Shown here in pieces: positions 17,563 to 28,840 of a stretch of DNA of 64,000 nucleotides. Every line of letters begins with the position of its first letter. The first letter of the stretch is position 1. A model generated the notes under the pieces. The model was given only the letters and a program-made list of their open reading frames with translations. It was not told the origin of the DNA and did no database searches. Origin of the DNA: Nematostella vectensis (lineage: Eukaryota; Cnidaria; Anthozoa; Actiniaria; Edwardsiidae); assembly GCF_932526225.1 (NCBI RefSeq), contig NC_064035.1, positions 20,821,969-20,885,968 on the forward strand. The letters are read 5' to 3'. A program made the position numbers and the translations under genes.

Positions 17563-20500
17563 ATGCTTCACAACAAGAGGGGTGTGGAGGCGAAAACCAC
17601 AGTCACTCCAGCCCAGGCTTTTTAGGCCGAGTATGCGAGCGCTCTAACAGACCACTGGGTCCCCAAGTATTGTAAGCTTGAAAATACAGTTAAACATTCG
17701 TACGCTTAGACGCGGACCTCCCAGGTAAATAAAGTTCTAGATTCTAGTTGTTGGAGCCCGACCCGTCTTCTTTTGTATATCTGCTTTGCATAAATTTTCA
17801 TTTCATTTTTATATATGAGTGAACATTGCACAGAATCAAGCGTTGGAAGGCCGGTGTAGTTTTTATTTGTTATTTTTACATTGTTTTGGTTTTAATTCGT
17901 TTGGGATAAAGTTCTAGAAAGAGAGAGTTTATCTCTTTAAATTATTCAAATCAACTTTAGCGAGTGAAAATGCAGCATATAAATATCTTAATTAAGAAAC
18001 GACCACTTAAGAAAGGTCAAGTTAAGTAACATAAGGAAGGAAATCTAGAATTTTAGTAAGTAACCACTGGATTTAGTAGGGGACCACTATTTCTTTGTTA
18101 GAAAATACGGGATTTATTAGTAAGGGACCACTATTTCTTTGTTAGAAAATACGGGATTTATTAGGATGGGACAACTTAAGAATGACCGATTTAAACGGGT
18201 TATCACAACAGTAATGATGAAATAACTGGGAATTATAAATAAACCGATTGCATAACTCGCCACCGACAATGTGAGTGTCTAACATACTAACACAGATTAC
18301 CTAAATATGAATCCAGACAAGTACTCAGAGCGATCTTAGATCCAATGAAAGATATGAACAGTCGAAAAAGTCTAGAACATCCGGAAACATTATTTTTAGA
18401 AATAAGGAACAAATTCAACATTCGCGCCATATTTGGTGATATAATGTATTCTGATAGGAACTAGGGAAAGGTTACAAACCCTTCTTTTGACTGAAAGATC
18501 ATGAGAATACATTACCTGTAATTTAGTGAAAACAGATCCAAAATTTGGTTTTGTCCGACCATTGCAAGTTATTTTGTGAATAACTAAGATAACATAAGAA
18601 ATTTTGCCCGCCCCCCTCCCCCTGCTTTGGCATAAAAAACACTACGCCAACTAAAGGCTAGTTCAGCTATATCATCATATCATTACAGAAATCTTGCTGT
18701 GTCAGCATGAAATGCAGCATTAAAGATTCTGGAAGAAATATGTCAAGAAGAGTATAACTGTTATTCCTGTGTTGTGTATATTTAAATGTCCTTATATGTA
18801 AGAGGTCAAGTAGCAAAGCGCGCGTGACGCATGTCACAGCGACGCCCTTCCGACAAAAGAATTTTTGAAATGGAACCGTGGCAAAGACTTTCCAGAATTA
18901 CGTGGAACGAAATTTTTAAATATCCATACAAAAGCGAGAAGCATGCACACAATTACAAATCAAAACTTGGATATTTATTTCTTTTACATTTTTGAGATGT
19001 AATTAGTAGCAACTTAGTAAAAACCCCTTGAAGCTTTTGGTTAACAAAATAAAATTACGTTACATAGTGATACATGATCGAATCCAGAGATCCTGCTTAA
19101 AATCCGAAATCCCTTGATACCTCTGGGGATTGCAAAGGGATGTTAAACGGTCCTGTTAAACATTGCTGAAACGCAAGATCGCCAATTACGAGAAAATTAA
19201 CTATCACACTGCATGTTTGCTTGGCACGCATTTGGTCGAGGGCGTGAGTCTCAACTACACACTTCACATCGGTTACCCCCGCGTGCCCTTTGTCAGTGCG
19301 AGTAGAATCAATACGTATTAGAGCCTCAGAATCGCTTTTAAAAACGCTCGTAGAATTCCAACTTAAGTGGCTTGAGGTCATCCGATCCTCCGCAATACAC
19401 TCGATAGATTTAAAGGGCCACGATACAACCAAACGATAAGTGTAATAAGAAGAACGAAGCCAATGTAAGACACAGTCGGCATCCACAAGGTAACGAATGT
19501 GATTTTTAGCCTCTTATAAGAGCGTATTACCCACTTCAGATAATATCACAGCGCGTGTCTTTAAAATATTCATTGACTTATCATAGACAATTAGTGTCAA
19601 ATAGTTTGGGTATATCTCTCGAAAATCAAATCAAAGAGTTCGTGATGCAATCTTCGCCTGGTCAGAGATAGCGGAAACAATTTGTCGCTGATCAATCGCG
19701 GTTTGTATCAGATATTTGGTTATCTAACGCACCTTAAGGGTACGCGGGTTGTGGGCTACAAATGGCGCGGTATAAGCAGCTCACGCTGTGATGACTAAGG
19801 GCTCTTTGAATTTGGTGAATCATGTCACCCTCAAACCTTATTTTAACAAATGTATGTGCGATCTGTGTTTGGGTGAGTTATTTCCCTAGTGTTTTAGCGT
19901 CGTGACTTTTTAACTTCTTCATCATCTCTTTCTGCGTCAGTGCATATTAATCGCTACGCAAGCTAAAGGCCGTTGACATTCTGTCTGCAAGGTGCGCATG
20001 CACTTCATGCCAGACACACCTTCCTGTTATTAATAGCCACGCGACTAAGCTAGGAACCGTTCGGTATTCACTCTTGTGAGGGGCACTCATTTGCATTATC
20101 CAAGAAAACACGTGATGCATAATTAAGAAATTTGGATTCAGAACATGACGAATATTAACATTGTGCGTGTTATTTGGCTAAAAATGCCATAAAAAAGGGC
20201 TAAAGACCATATCAAGCGTTTGTTCTCCCTGTCTAATATCTCGGACAATATACACGGGCTGGGTCTAAGTATTGGCCATTTCTAAATGACGGCTTTAGCG
20301 TGTAATATTTTTTCACATAAGATTGTTGTTAATACTCATTCCTTGATCTTTTCCCTTCTTTAGCAGTTACACTCTGAAAATATTTTCCATCCTGGTTGTT
20401 ATTTTAATAGCAACTATTTCTCTATTTAGATATCGTTCTCAAGCCCCTAGATGTCAAAACCTAGGTCTTTATTACAAAGAATGAGTGTTGAATGTTACTG

Positions 20501-22660
20501 TCATTATATATTATATGAGCCTCTGCTAAGAGCCCTTGTATTATGTAAAATCTTCTAGCCGAGGCTGTGAGTCTCGAAGAATTGCAAGGTTACATGTTCT
20601 AAAATGTACATGTTTGAAAAAAATTCAAAAGTATTTTACGAAAAATAACTCTTCAAACACCTCTCCACCTGTCTTAATAGAAAACAACTGTTCTTGGCGT
20701 AATTATTTTGTTTGGGTCTGCTACGATTAATGCAACAGGACTGTTGTATAATTAAAAGAAGAAAAAAGAAATAGCAAATAGTTGTTTCCAGCAGGTAAGA
20801 AATTTGGCAGTAGCAGAGGTAGCTGATTCTGTTTACCAACTCCATCCACTGTATATTATTTTAGGAAACTTTGTATTCATCATACTAATATCTTTAGTGA
20901 CCACACTCGGTCGAATTACAAAAACAATACTAAAATAGACTAAAATGCTCATTTTCTTCTCCCGAACGATAAGAACCTGCAAGATACCAGATCAAGCATA
21001 TACATTAAAAGCATTTCAATATCATTTTTTAAAGAAATTCACAGGAACTAGGATGTGCTGTTTTATTGAAACAAAAGCCAGTGTCTTGGAGGCGGAGGCA
21101 GCTCATGATGGAACTACAAGACAAGAGCGTAGGATTTACCACTCTGCGCAAACATTTTGATATGTTAAGCGTTTTTGATCCTCTTTTTCCTGTTTCATTT
21201 ATTCACTGACTGTTAGATATTACATATTCCACATTAGGAACAAAGATAGCCGATGAGAAGGGCAAGAATGGATGGAGGTTGATGCACAAACGCAGCTTAA
21301 ATACTTGTTTCAAATACTACAGTCTGATTGTGATAGTGCGTGTATTGTCTAGTTTGGTGTAGACTATAACGGTGTATTGGAGCTCTAGGGTTTTTTCATT
21401 ACTACATTGTGTACAAATTGATGCGGAGGCCATGATAGCTTAGCGTTGTATAAAACATAAAAAGAAATGAACGCTATACATCAATCGAGTATTGAACTCG
21501 GGCAGTGTTGGATAATGGGTTATGTTAATCGGTGGAATTCGTATCCGCTTAGAGAAGCAAGCGGACCCATTTAGCCAAGCTAATTAGGAAGTTCTCCCTC
21601 GCATGGCCTTCTTTTGTCTAAAGATGATCAGAGTTATCGGCGTCTAAGATAAGGTCGATCACGGCTCCCGTGAATTCCACTTAGAAGCCTGAGGGATTTC
21701 CACTACGTCCTACGTATCCCGTGCGTGAAACTAAGGTTGAGCTTAAAAGTGCCAAACCTGGCGTCAAGGTGTAACGTACGTAGTGTGAAACAGTAGCGAA
21801 AGAATTTAGAATCCAAGAACTTTTCTGACAAGCACGATTTTCAAGTACGAGGCGACTAGGGTAAGTTTGTATTTTTGTTGATTTTCTTTCCAGGCTAGGA
21901 ATTGAATGACTGGTGAAAGAAGGCCAATTACGCCGCCATTTGATGCTCCCGCTCAATGCTGCGACCCAAAAAATCCGTTTCCATAGGCTGTTTTAAGCGA
22001 GTAACCAAGATATTTTCAATCAAATATCGCCAATAAACGGATCAGACTACATTCGTAGATTGTTATTTTGAAGTTTCCTTGCGAATACACCGTTGTATTT
22101 TCAATTATAAACACATTATCGACACATATTATCGATTATTCGAAATCCCAAGAATATGCTTTTTTCTCCAAGCCATCCACGATAACGGGCGAGTCAGGTT
22201 AAAATAGCCCACCTTTCATGTTCTTATCGACTTTTGCGAACGAAGAAATGTTGCCAGGATTCAAAAGATGTACAAACAAATTCGGTATGCTGTATTTTTC
22301 ATCTGTATCAAAATTACTCTATGGGTACACATTTTGATTATACAATATTCAACGAAAAGACATTTAACGCAGTTATTTATGTAAGCTTTTTAGAAAATGT
22401 ATAAACAGAAGGACGGACATTCCTAGTCATTCAACATATCATATTAGCTTTTCCCAAAGCCCTATCAGTGGAAAACAGCATCTATTCTCTTGGTAAAAAG
22501 AGAATGACAGAAACAAAGAAAGATACCAAAAAAAGATGGACTATTGCAATGAAAGAAAATAAAGAAAAAAAGGCTTTTAATCTTAGTTTTCTTGTGATTT
22601 ATCTGAAATCAAACGGATGAATTACAACCACCAGCATGAAGCATACTCATAAGGCATAAG
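17563..22660. other. Intergenic DNA, no gene recognised
   Basis: Mostly AT-rich. A direct repeat of about 45 bp (GGACCACTATTTCTTTGTTA onward) occurs twice at 18080-18165. An open frame of 129 codons on the minus strand (19097-19486) has no recognised domain or splice context. No tRNA, rRNA or retroelement protein was seen. Confidence 0.4.
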
Positions 22661-22661
22661 C

Positions 22662-23185
22662 TAAGGTGGAGCACGTGTCAGTGTGTTAGCCATAAAATGT
22701 ATACCAGTTAGACTAACAAACTGAGGTAGATCGCGCGTGTCAGTGTGTTAGCCATAAAATGTATACCAGTTAGACTAACAAACTGAGCCAGATCGCGCGT
22801 GATAGTGTGTTAGCCATAAAATGTATACCAGTTAGACTAACAAACTGAGCTAGATCGCGCGTGATAGTGTGTTAGCCATAAAATGTATACCAGTTAGACT
22901 AACAAACTGAGCTAGATCGCGCGTGATAGTGTGTTAGCCATAAAATGTATACCAGTTAGACTAACAAACTGAGGTAGATCGCGCGTGATAGTGTGTTAGC
23001 CATAAAATGTATACCAGTTAGACTAACAAACTGAGCCAGATCGCGCGTGATAGTGTGTTAGCCATAAAATGTATACCAGTTAGACTAACAAACTGAGGTG
23101 GAGCACGTGTCAGTGTGTTAGCCATAAAATGTATACCAGTTAGACTAACAAACTGAGCTGGATCGCGCGTGATAGTGTGTGAGGC
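22662..23185. repeat. 62-bp tandem repeat, eight to nine copies
   Basis: Unit includes GTGTGTTAGCCATAAAATGT, ATACCAGTTAGACTAACAAA and CTGAG(G/C)(T/C)AGATCGCGCGTGATA. The internal palindrome GTTAGACTAAC is kept in every copy. The first and last copies carry a GGAGCACGTGTCAG variant. Confidence 0.95.
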
Positions 23186-24087
23186 GTCTAGAGCGCCATG
23201 CCACCTGCCTGATGCGTATCATCATGTCGTTGCACCACATCAGTAAACGGTCTTATCGCCCACAGATGGCCCGGTTAAAACCCGATAACTGACATATTGA
23301 ATCGCTAGAATTCTATTCGATATAATTCAATGCGATATTTTCACAGCTTACGAAAACGCATTTGTTTAAACCCATAGCGATTTCGCCATTCCTAGCGACT
23401 TCGCCATTCCTAGCGACTTCGCCATTTCTGTAAATACGGGGCTTTGACAGAGGGTAAGAAAGTGATTGAGCGCATGCATCCCACGTAGATCAAATGGGAA
23501 GGTTTGGATATTTCATGTTTTAATGCCTGGCTTAGCCTTTATACAGTAGGCGGGAGTATGCCCCGTATTTTACCCTTAGAAGGATAATACTATTAGTGAA
23601 CGTTGCTTTATTAATCGCTACACCTCCACACCACTGATTTAATCTAAACACAGAAACAAGACCTGTGGTCCACGACAGATAACTCCGATATAGATTTTAT
23701 CTCCTTTTTTGTGTGGATAGTTTGCTCGAAATTTCTTTGCAAGAAACCCTAAATGCTTGTTTTAGCGCCCTGGGCGCTTATTGAATAAGCTACGTCAAAG
23801 CGTTAATTCGAGAGTGGGCACAAATTCAAACCACACATATAGAAGTTCTTGTCTTCATTTGCAGTTCGTGTATGAACAGTTATAAGTATAACGATAGCTA
23901 ACAATAGACAACAGACAGGCTGGGGGGAGGAGGCTTATTTGAGCGAGGTCGCTTATCCAATGCGTTATGCCTTGGGTGCTGATTCTAGAGGCGGTTCTTA
24001 TTTGACGCCCAAATAAGCATTTATATCATCTACCTTGCCTGCTTTATGACCTGTTATGTCGCATTGGCTGAATGACAAGGCACCTTT
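23186..24087. other. Intergenic DNA with a small 18-bp triplicate
   Basis: TTCGCCATTCCTAGCGAC recurs three times at about 23388-23430. Otherwise no feature. Confidence 0.5.
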
Positions 24088-24089
24088 AT

Positions 24090-24560
24090 GAATCGGCACC
24101 CTCGGGACCTTGCGGGACAACTTAATAAAGCGGCCATCTTCGGGACCTTGCAAGTTGCACCTCTATATAGCGGCCATCTTCGGGACCTTGCCAGTTGCAC
24201 CTCTCTAAAGCGACCACCTTCGGGACCTTGTAAGTTGCACCTCTATAAAGCGGCCATCTTCGAGACCTTGCCAGTTGCACCTCTCTAAAGCGACCACCTT
24301 CGGGACCTTGCCAGTTGCACCTCTTTAGAGCGACCACCTTCGGGACCTTGCCAGTTGCACCTCTTTAGAGCGACCACCTTCGGGACCTTGCCAGTTGCAC
24401 CTCTATAAAGCGGCCATCTTCGGGACCTTGCCAGTTGCACCTCTATAAAGCGGCCATCTTCGGGACCTTGCCAGTTGCACCTCTATAAAGCGGCCATCTT
24501 CGAGACCTTGCCAGTTGCACCTCTATAAAGCGGCCATCTTCGGGACCTTGCCAGTTGCCG
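24090..24560. repeat. 40-bp tandem repeat, about 11.5 copies
   Basis: Unit CGGGACCTTGCCAGTTGCAC followed by CTCTATAAAGCGGCCATCTT, in exact 40-bp register. A subset reads CTCTCTAAAGCGACCACCTT or CTCTTTAGAGCGACCACCTT, and these variants are grouped at 24200-24400. Frames running through both strands are artefacts. Confidence 0.95.
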
Positions 24561-26765
24561 GGGTTGTTATATATTGCATTATTGGCGTATGGCGGGGATT
24601 GTTATATTTTGCATTATTGGCGTTTTATAAAGGGTTATTCGTTTCTAGTGAAAAACACCGACATTTTCCCAGAGCATCTCGTATCAAAACAGATTTACAT
24701 GTCTGTGTGTGTTTTGGGTTAATTGACATGGTATGTTTTCATTAACACTGACTCCATGACTTATTAAGCAATGTTTGGCGGTGTGCGGAAAATACGAGAA
24801 AGTCTGTTCCAATGTTACATTCGACTAAATTATTAAATTTTGTTTATTCATATCATGTATTTGAACAGTTTATACGATGTCAAGGCTAATTGTGTATAAA
24901 AACGATCAATCTTATATTGATATTTACCTCTGGAAATCACTCCATCCCAGTTTCAAAGCCCTTTTTAGGCAACATCCCAGGGTGAGGCCCTACACGCAAT
25001 TAAAGTCGCCAGAGCTCACTAGGAATTCTCAGCTAACGCAGAGAGTCGAAGCAATTAGTCGCCTTAATAGCTTATGCCAATTGCGGTCCAATCAGTAAGA
25101 TTATCGCTCTTAAGTAAGAAACAACAACGTCAGTTTATTTCTATTCAAACTGCGGAACGAAACGAAGGGACGGGGAACACGGGAGAATAACACTTAAAAC
25201 GGTATGGCTTGTCGTAAAACAGTCGATAGTCCATAAGTACAATAGTACGTAATAGTACGTATAAGTTTAAATAGGCTATTTCACGGATTCAGCTCCATAG
25301 CTATGTTAAGTCGAGGGGAAACGAATCGAAAACCGAAAAAGAAAAGCTATTTTCAACGCTAAAATAATACAACACCTGTTTCGGATAACCAGCCATATAC
25401 CACACTAATAATGCCGGAGCAAGTTTTTATTTTGTACAGCTTCTAAGGTGCAATGGTGTATCTAAAGAAAGGAAAAAAAAAACAGGTACAGAAATAGCAT
25501 AGCAAAGAGCCAGAAATTAGAGACGATTTCTTTCAACTAGATTTTGAAAAAGTTTTCACGGCGCACTCCTTTAACACGTATTTTATGCCAAGTAGAATTA
25601 GTTTCAGACAATTGATGAATATGCTTCTGTCGGCAAGTACGACATAACACGAAGTAATCCAACTTCCAAAGCTTTGTTGCTTTTGTAGGTAAACAATATG
25701 GAATTTGGTATAGCCTAATCATAATAATTATTATTTTCCGAGAAAATTGAAAAATAGGCCATAAGGATTCTGTTCGTTGATTACCAACAAATGTCGAATA
25801 TATGTCTGATTAGTAGAACAGATTTCATGACAAATACTTCCAAAAGAAGAATCTTTTTAAGAATCACAAAAACAAGTTGTCGTGGCTCTAAAGAAATCGA
25901 ATATCCAGCAATTCTATCAGAAGAATTTACTTCCTAAATTGTGTTACCCGCGCCAGTTGTCGGCCTTAGAAGGAGGCCTGCGGTTTTCTTTAATACCCGC
26001 CTGCTATTCAGTTAATGGCGTTTTGATTGTTTGCACTTTAGGCGCTTTTCACAGACAGTGCCGAGGCGTATTACTTAATTGCCGCAAAATCGATTTATTG
26101 TTCTCGATGTAAAATGTCCAGGGGCGAATTGCAAAGGGTAAAAAGATCCCCTTCCAAGAGGAATTAAAGACAAAACCTAAAGTCGGTGATATCAATATAT
26201 ACCTAAAGACATAATAACGACTTTAACTTTCGTATAAAATTGAAAATAGGAACAAGCTAGAATAAGCAGTGGCCAGATTTTCTTTCCTTCATAACCGCTT
26301 TATAGCTGGCTGCGGTTTCTATAGCGTAAAACCGTACAAAAGATATGCCGCTATTTATTCAAAGCAACAGATATCTTTAGTCAAACGAGTCATATAATTC
26401 TCGGAAAACTGTAATGCCATGGGGGTCAGCGAATAAAAACGCGAAAAAACATGCAATGAACTAGAGCCATTGCCATTGCGAATGACCTTTTTCCGCTCTA
26501 AGGCAAGTGATTTTCCTGTGAGAAGTATTTCTACTAATTGCAAGAACTGGCAATATGTATAGATCTATGCCCTCTTGATTAACAAAATCTGAAATACTTA
26601 TCCCCCAAAGCCTCTGATCTAGAAATATCTCGTGTGTTGCTCTGAGCATTGTTTTTTTTTAATGACTACGAAATTGCGAAATTAAGTGTCGAAATTTGCT
26701 CGCGGTAGATAAACAGGTAGACATAGTGCTATCGCGAGTACGCGACTTCGGGCCAGGCTTCTTAT
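24561..26765. other. Intergenic DNA, no gene recognised
   Basis: Contains a small imperfect duplication of GGGGTTGTTATAT...GCATTATTGGCG at 24559-24625. The rest is AT-rich with no supported gene. Confidence 0.4.
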
Positions 26766-26766
26766 C

Positions 26767-26772
26767 TATAAA
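26767..26772 (+). promoter_or_regulatory. Candidate TATA box for the peptide gene at 27040
   Basis: TATAAA in the context TCTATAAAGG, about 270 bp before the ATG. A noncoding first exon could run from about 26797 to 26919 (donor GTATCC), joined to the acceptor TTGTTTTTCAG ending at 27012. This model is inferred from splice-site words only. Confidence 0.4.
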
Positions 26773-27039
26773 GGCATTTTTTATAGCCAACAATAAGATC
26801 CTCTGCATATGTTACCGAGAATAAATTCCTTTCAACTTATTCCACTTGAATAAAGTAAACAGAGGAAATTGTTACCCATTCAGTCATAGTTTCTTATTTT
26901 GTTTAGCTCGAGCGGGCAGGTATCCCACCAACATTGCAGTGTAATATTAGAATCACTCATCAATCTACCCTTTGATCTGCCCTAAATGTATAACATCTAC
27001 ATTGTTTTTCAGTTGAATCTAAAGCACAAATCCGTCATT

Positions 27040-28116
27040 ATGGTACGCAACACGTCTCTACTATCGCTACTTCTTGTTCTCATACTGGCTTTGAGCCTCG
27101 TTACTCACTGCTCAGCGGCTGCCTCTGCTGCGCAATGCAACAGTTGGGGAAGCCGAAGGATTAACAGAATTTGCAAGAGAATGCACGCCAAGAGTTTTGA
27201 GCTGCCGAAAGAACTGGTTCGATTGCGCCAAGAACAAAGGTAATCTCGTAACTACCCCCTCCCCGAGTAATTGGGCAGCCCCTCGCCAGTAATTAATAAT
27301 ATAGATTAGTAGATTAATAATATAGATCTTATTGAAGCCCTAACGCTTTCAATAGGCGACTTGCGCTAGGAATAACGCTCCGAAACTGACAAGCGCAAGC
27401 ACTAAGGGCCATAAGTACTCGCTAGGCTCACAAGTACTCGTTAAGGTCCATAAGAACTACTCGCTTAGGCTCACATGAACTCGCTAAGGGCCATAAGTAC
27501 TCGCTAAGGCTTTCAAGTACTCGCTAAGGCTCACAAGTACTCGCTAAGACTCGCCAGTACTCGCTAAGGCTCACAAGTTCTCGCTAAGGCTCTCAAGTAC
27601 TCGCTAAGGCTCACAAGTACTCGCTAAGGCTCTCAAGTACTCGCTAAGGCTCTCAAGTACTCGCGAAGGCTCACAAGTACTCGCTAAGGCTCACTAGTAC
27701 TCGCTAAGGATCACAAGTACTCGCTAAGGCTCACTAGTACTCGCTAAGGCTCACAAGTACTCGCTAAGACTACAAGTACTCGCTATGGGTGACATAGCCT
27801 TTGAAGTGTCTTTAAACGGTCCCCTAAATGCTCGGGGTTTTTTTATAACAAAATCGGGAGGCGAGCAAAGGATTACTCGGGGGAAGTTATCGAACCCGAA
27901 TAGCGCACTTCGCAAACAATAGCCCGAAGGGGGAGGTAGGGGTAGGGTTGAGGAGTTATACACAAGTAACAATCCTGTCATCGCTTGTAAATTCCTGATG
28001 TCTCGTCTATAGTAATGAACGCTTTTTGTTTCAGAGAGAACCCAGAGGACGGGATATCTCTAGACACCCTTGTGTTTCTGCAGGAGTTGTTCAATGAGGA
28101 AAACACGCAGGATTGA
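27040..28116 (+). CDS. Secreted peptide precursor, two coding exons, 93 aa (candidate cyclic neuropeptide or hormone)
   Basis: Coding exons 27040-27239 and 28035-28116 join in phase 2 (donor GTAATC, acceptor TTTGTTTCAG); stop TGA at 28114-28116. I chose the ATG at 27040 because a clean acceptor (TTGTTTTTCAG) ends at 27012, just upstream, and the peptide from this Met starts with a strong signal: MVRNTSLLSLLLVLILALSL, cut probably at ASA or SAA (residues 28-31). The mature part begins QCNSWGSRRINRIC (32-45) and is followed by Lys-Arg at 46-47. The only two cysteines of the mature part would close a ring and Gln could become pyroglutamate. The remaining 46 residues are acidic and helical-looking, ending in a Leu/Phe-rich segment. 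No known family is recognised. It would act outside the cell. It could also be a short secreted defence peptide; function is inferred from layout only. Confidence 0.7.
27410..27785. repeat. 20-bp minisatellite inside the intron of the peptide gene
   Basis: About 18 copies of TCGCTAAGGCTCACAAGTAC, with TCTCAAGTAC and TCACTAGTAC variants. It fills almost half of the 795-bp intron (27240-28034). Confidence 0.95.
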
Positions 28117-28840
28117 TCTCAAATCCGCAAGCCTCATTACTTAAGACTTGACGGTACTCCAACAAGAGACATTTTCAAAAATATTTTGATCATTCATACT
28201 TGGAACTGTTTATGATAAGCAATGCCATATCCCCACGCAGTAGGGACTTATTGTAAATAGAATTTATCTTATGGCATGAGCATTCTCCTATAGCCTATGC
28301 ACAGTCAACTACAAACCAAAATCAGATAAGTATTATGTTGTTTAGTTAGATATGACTTGTTTGTAATAGCAAATCAAAAAAATGTGTAAACAGTCGATTA
28401 AAAGTATAAAATGTCGTACATAAATGCTATTGGAGAAATGATAGAATGGGCCATTTGTTTAAATCACCAAAAAAAAACAACTAAAAATCAGATTGGAATT
28501 AGATAAGAATTGAGTTAATAAGCTTAATACAGGGTCTTAATAACAAGCCATTTCACCACACTCAAAAGAAGACAAAGAATAAACTCATTAGGAATCCCGG
28601 AGACAGACAACCATTTCATCACTAGTCTAGAGATTTGAACAAAGATTTTTCGCGTTTGAACAAAGATTTTTCGCGTTTGAGACTTTTGTAAAAGTTTGAC
28701 ATGAAAATATTCAAGACTAACAAAGTACTTTACCATTCCCCGGTTTTTCTACCTCCACAAAACCATAAAAAACTTAGATCTTAGCTGTGATCTGTGTATG
28801 GAGGGGCGTAGAAGCACAATAAAAAGTCAGAAGTAATAAC
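28117..28840. other. 3' flank of the peptide gene and spacer
   Basis: AT-rich. No canonical AATAAA lies soon after the stop. A short direct repeat (TTTGAACAAAGATTTTTCGCG) occurs twice near 28636-28678. Confidence 0.4.

Noticed and set aside
19097-19486. 129-codon minus-strand frame
   Set aside because: No domain, signal peptide or splice context; the length is within what chance gives in 64 kb.
24101-24560. CRISPR-like regular repeats here and at 12028, 22662 and 27410
   Set aside because: Units are directly joined without unique spacers and the surrounding DNA is animal; these are minisatellites.
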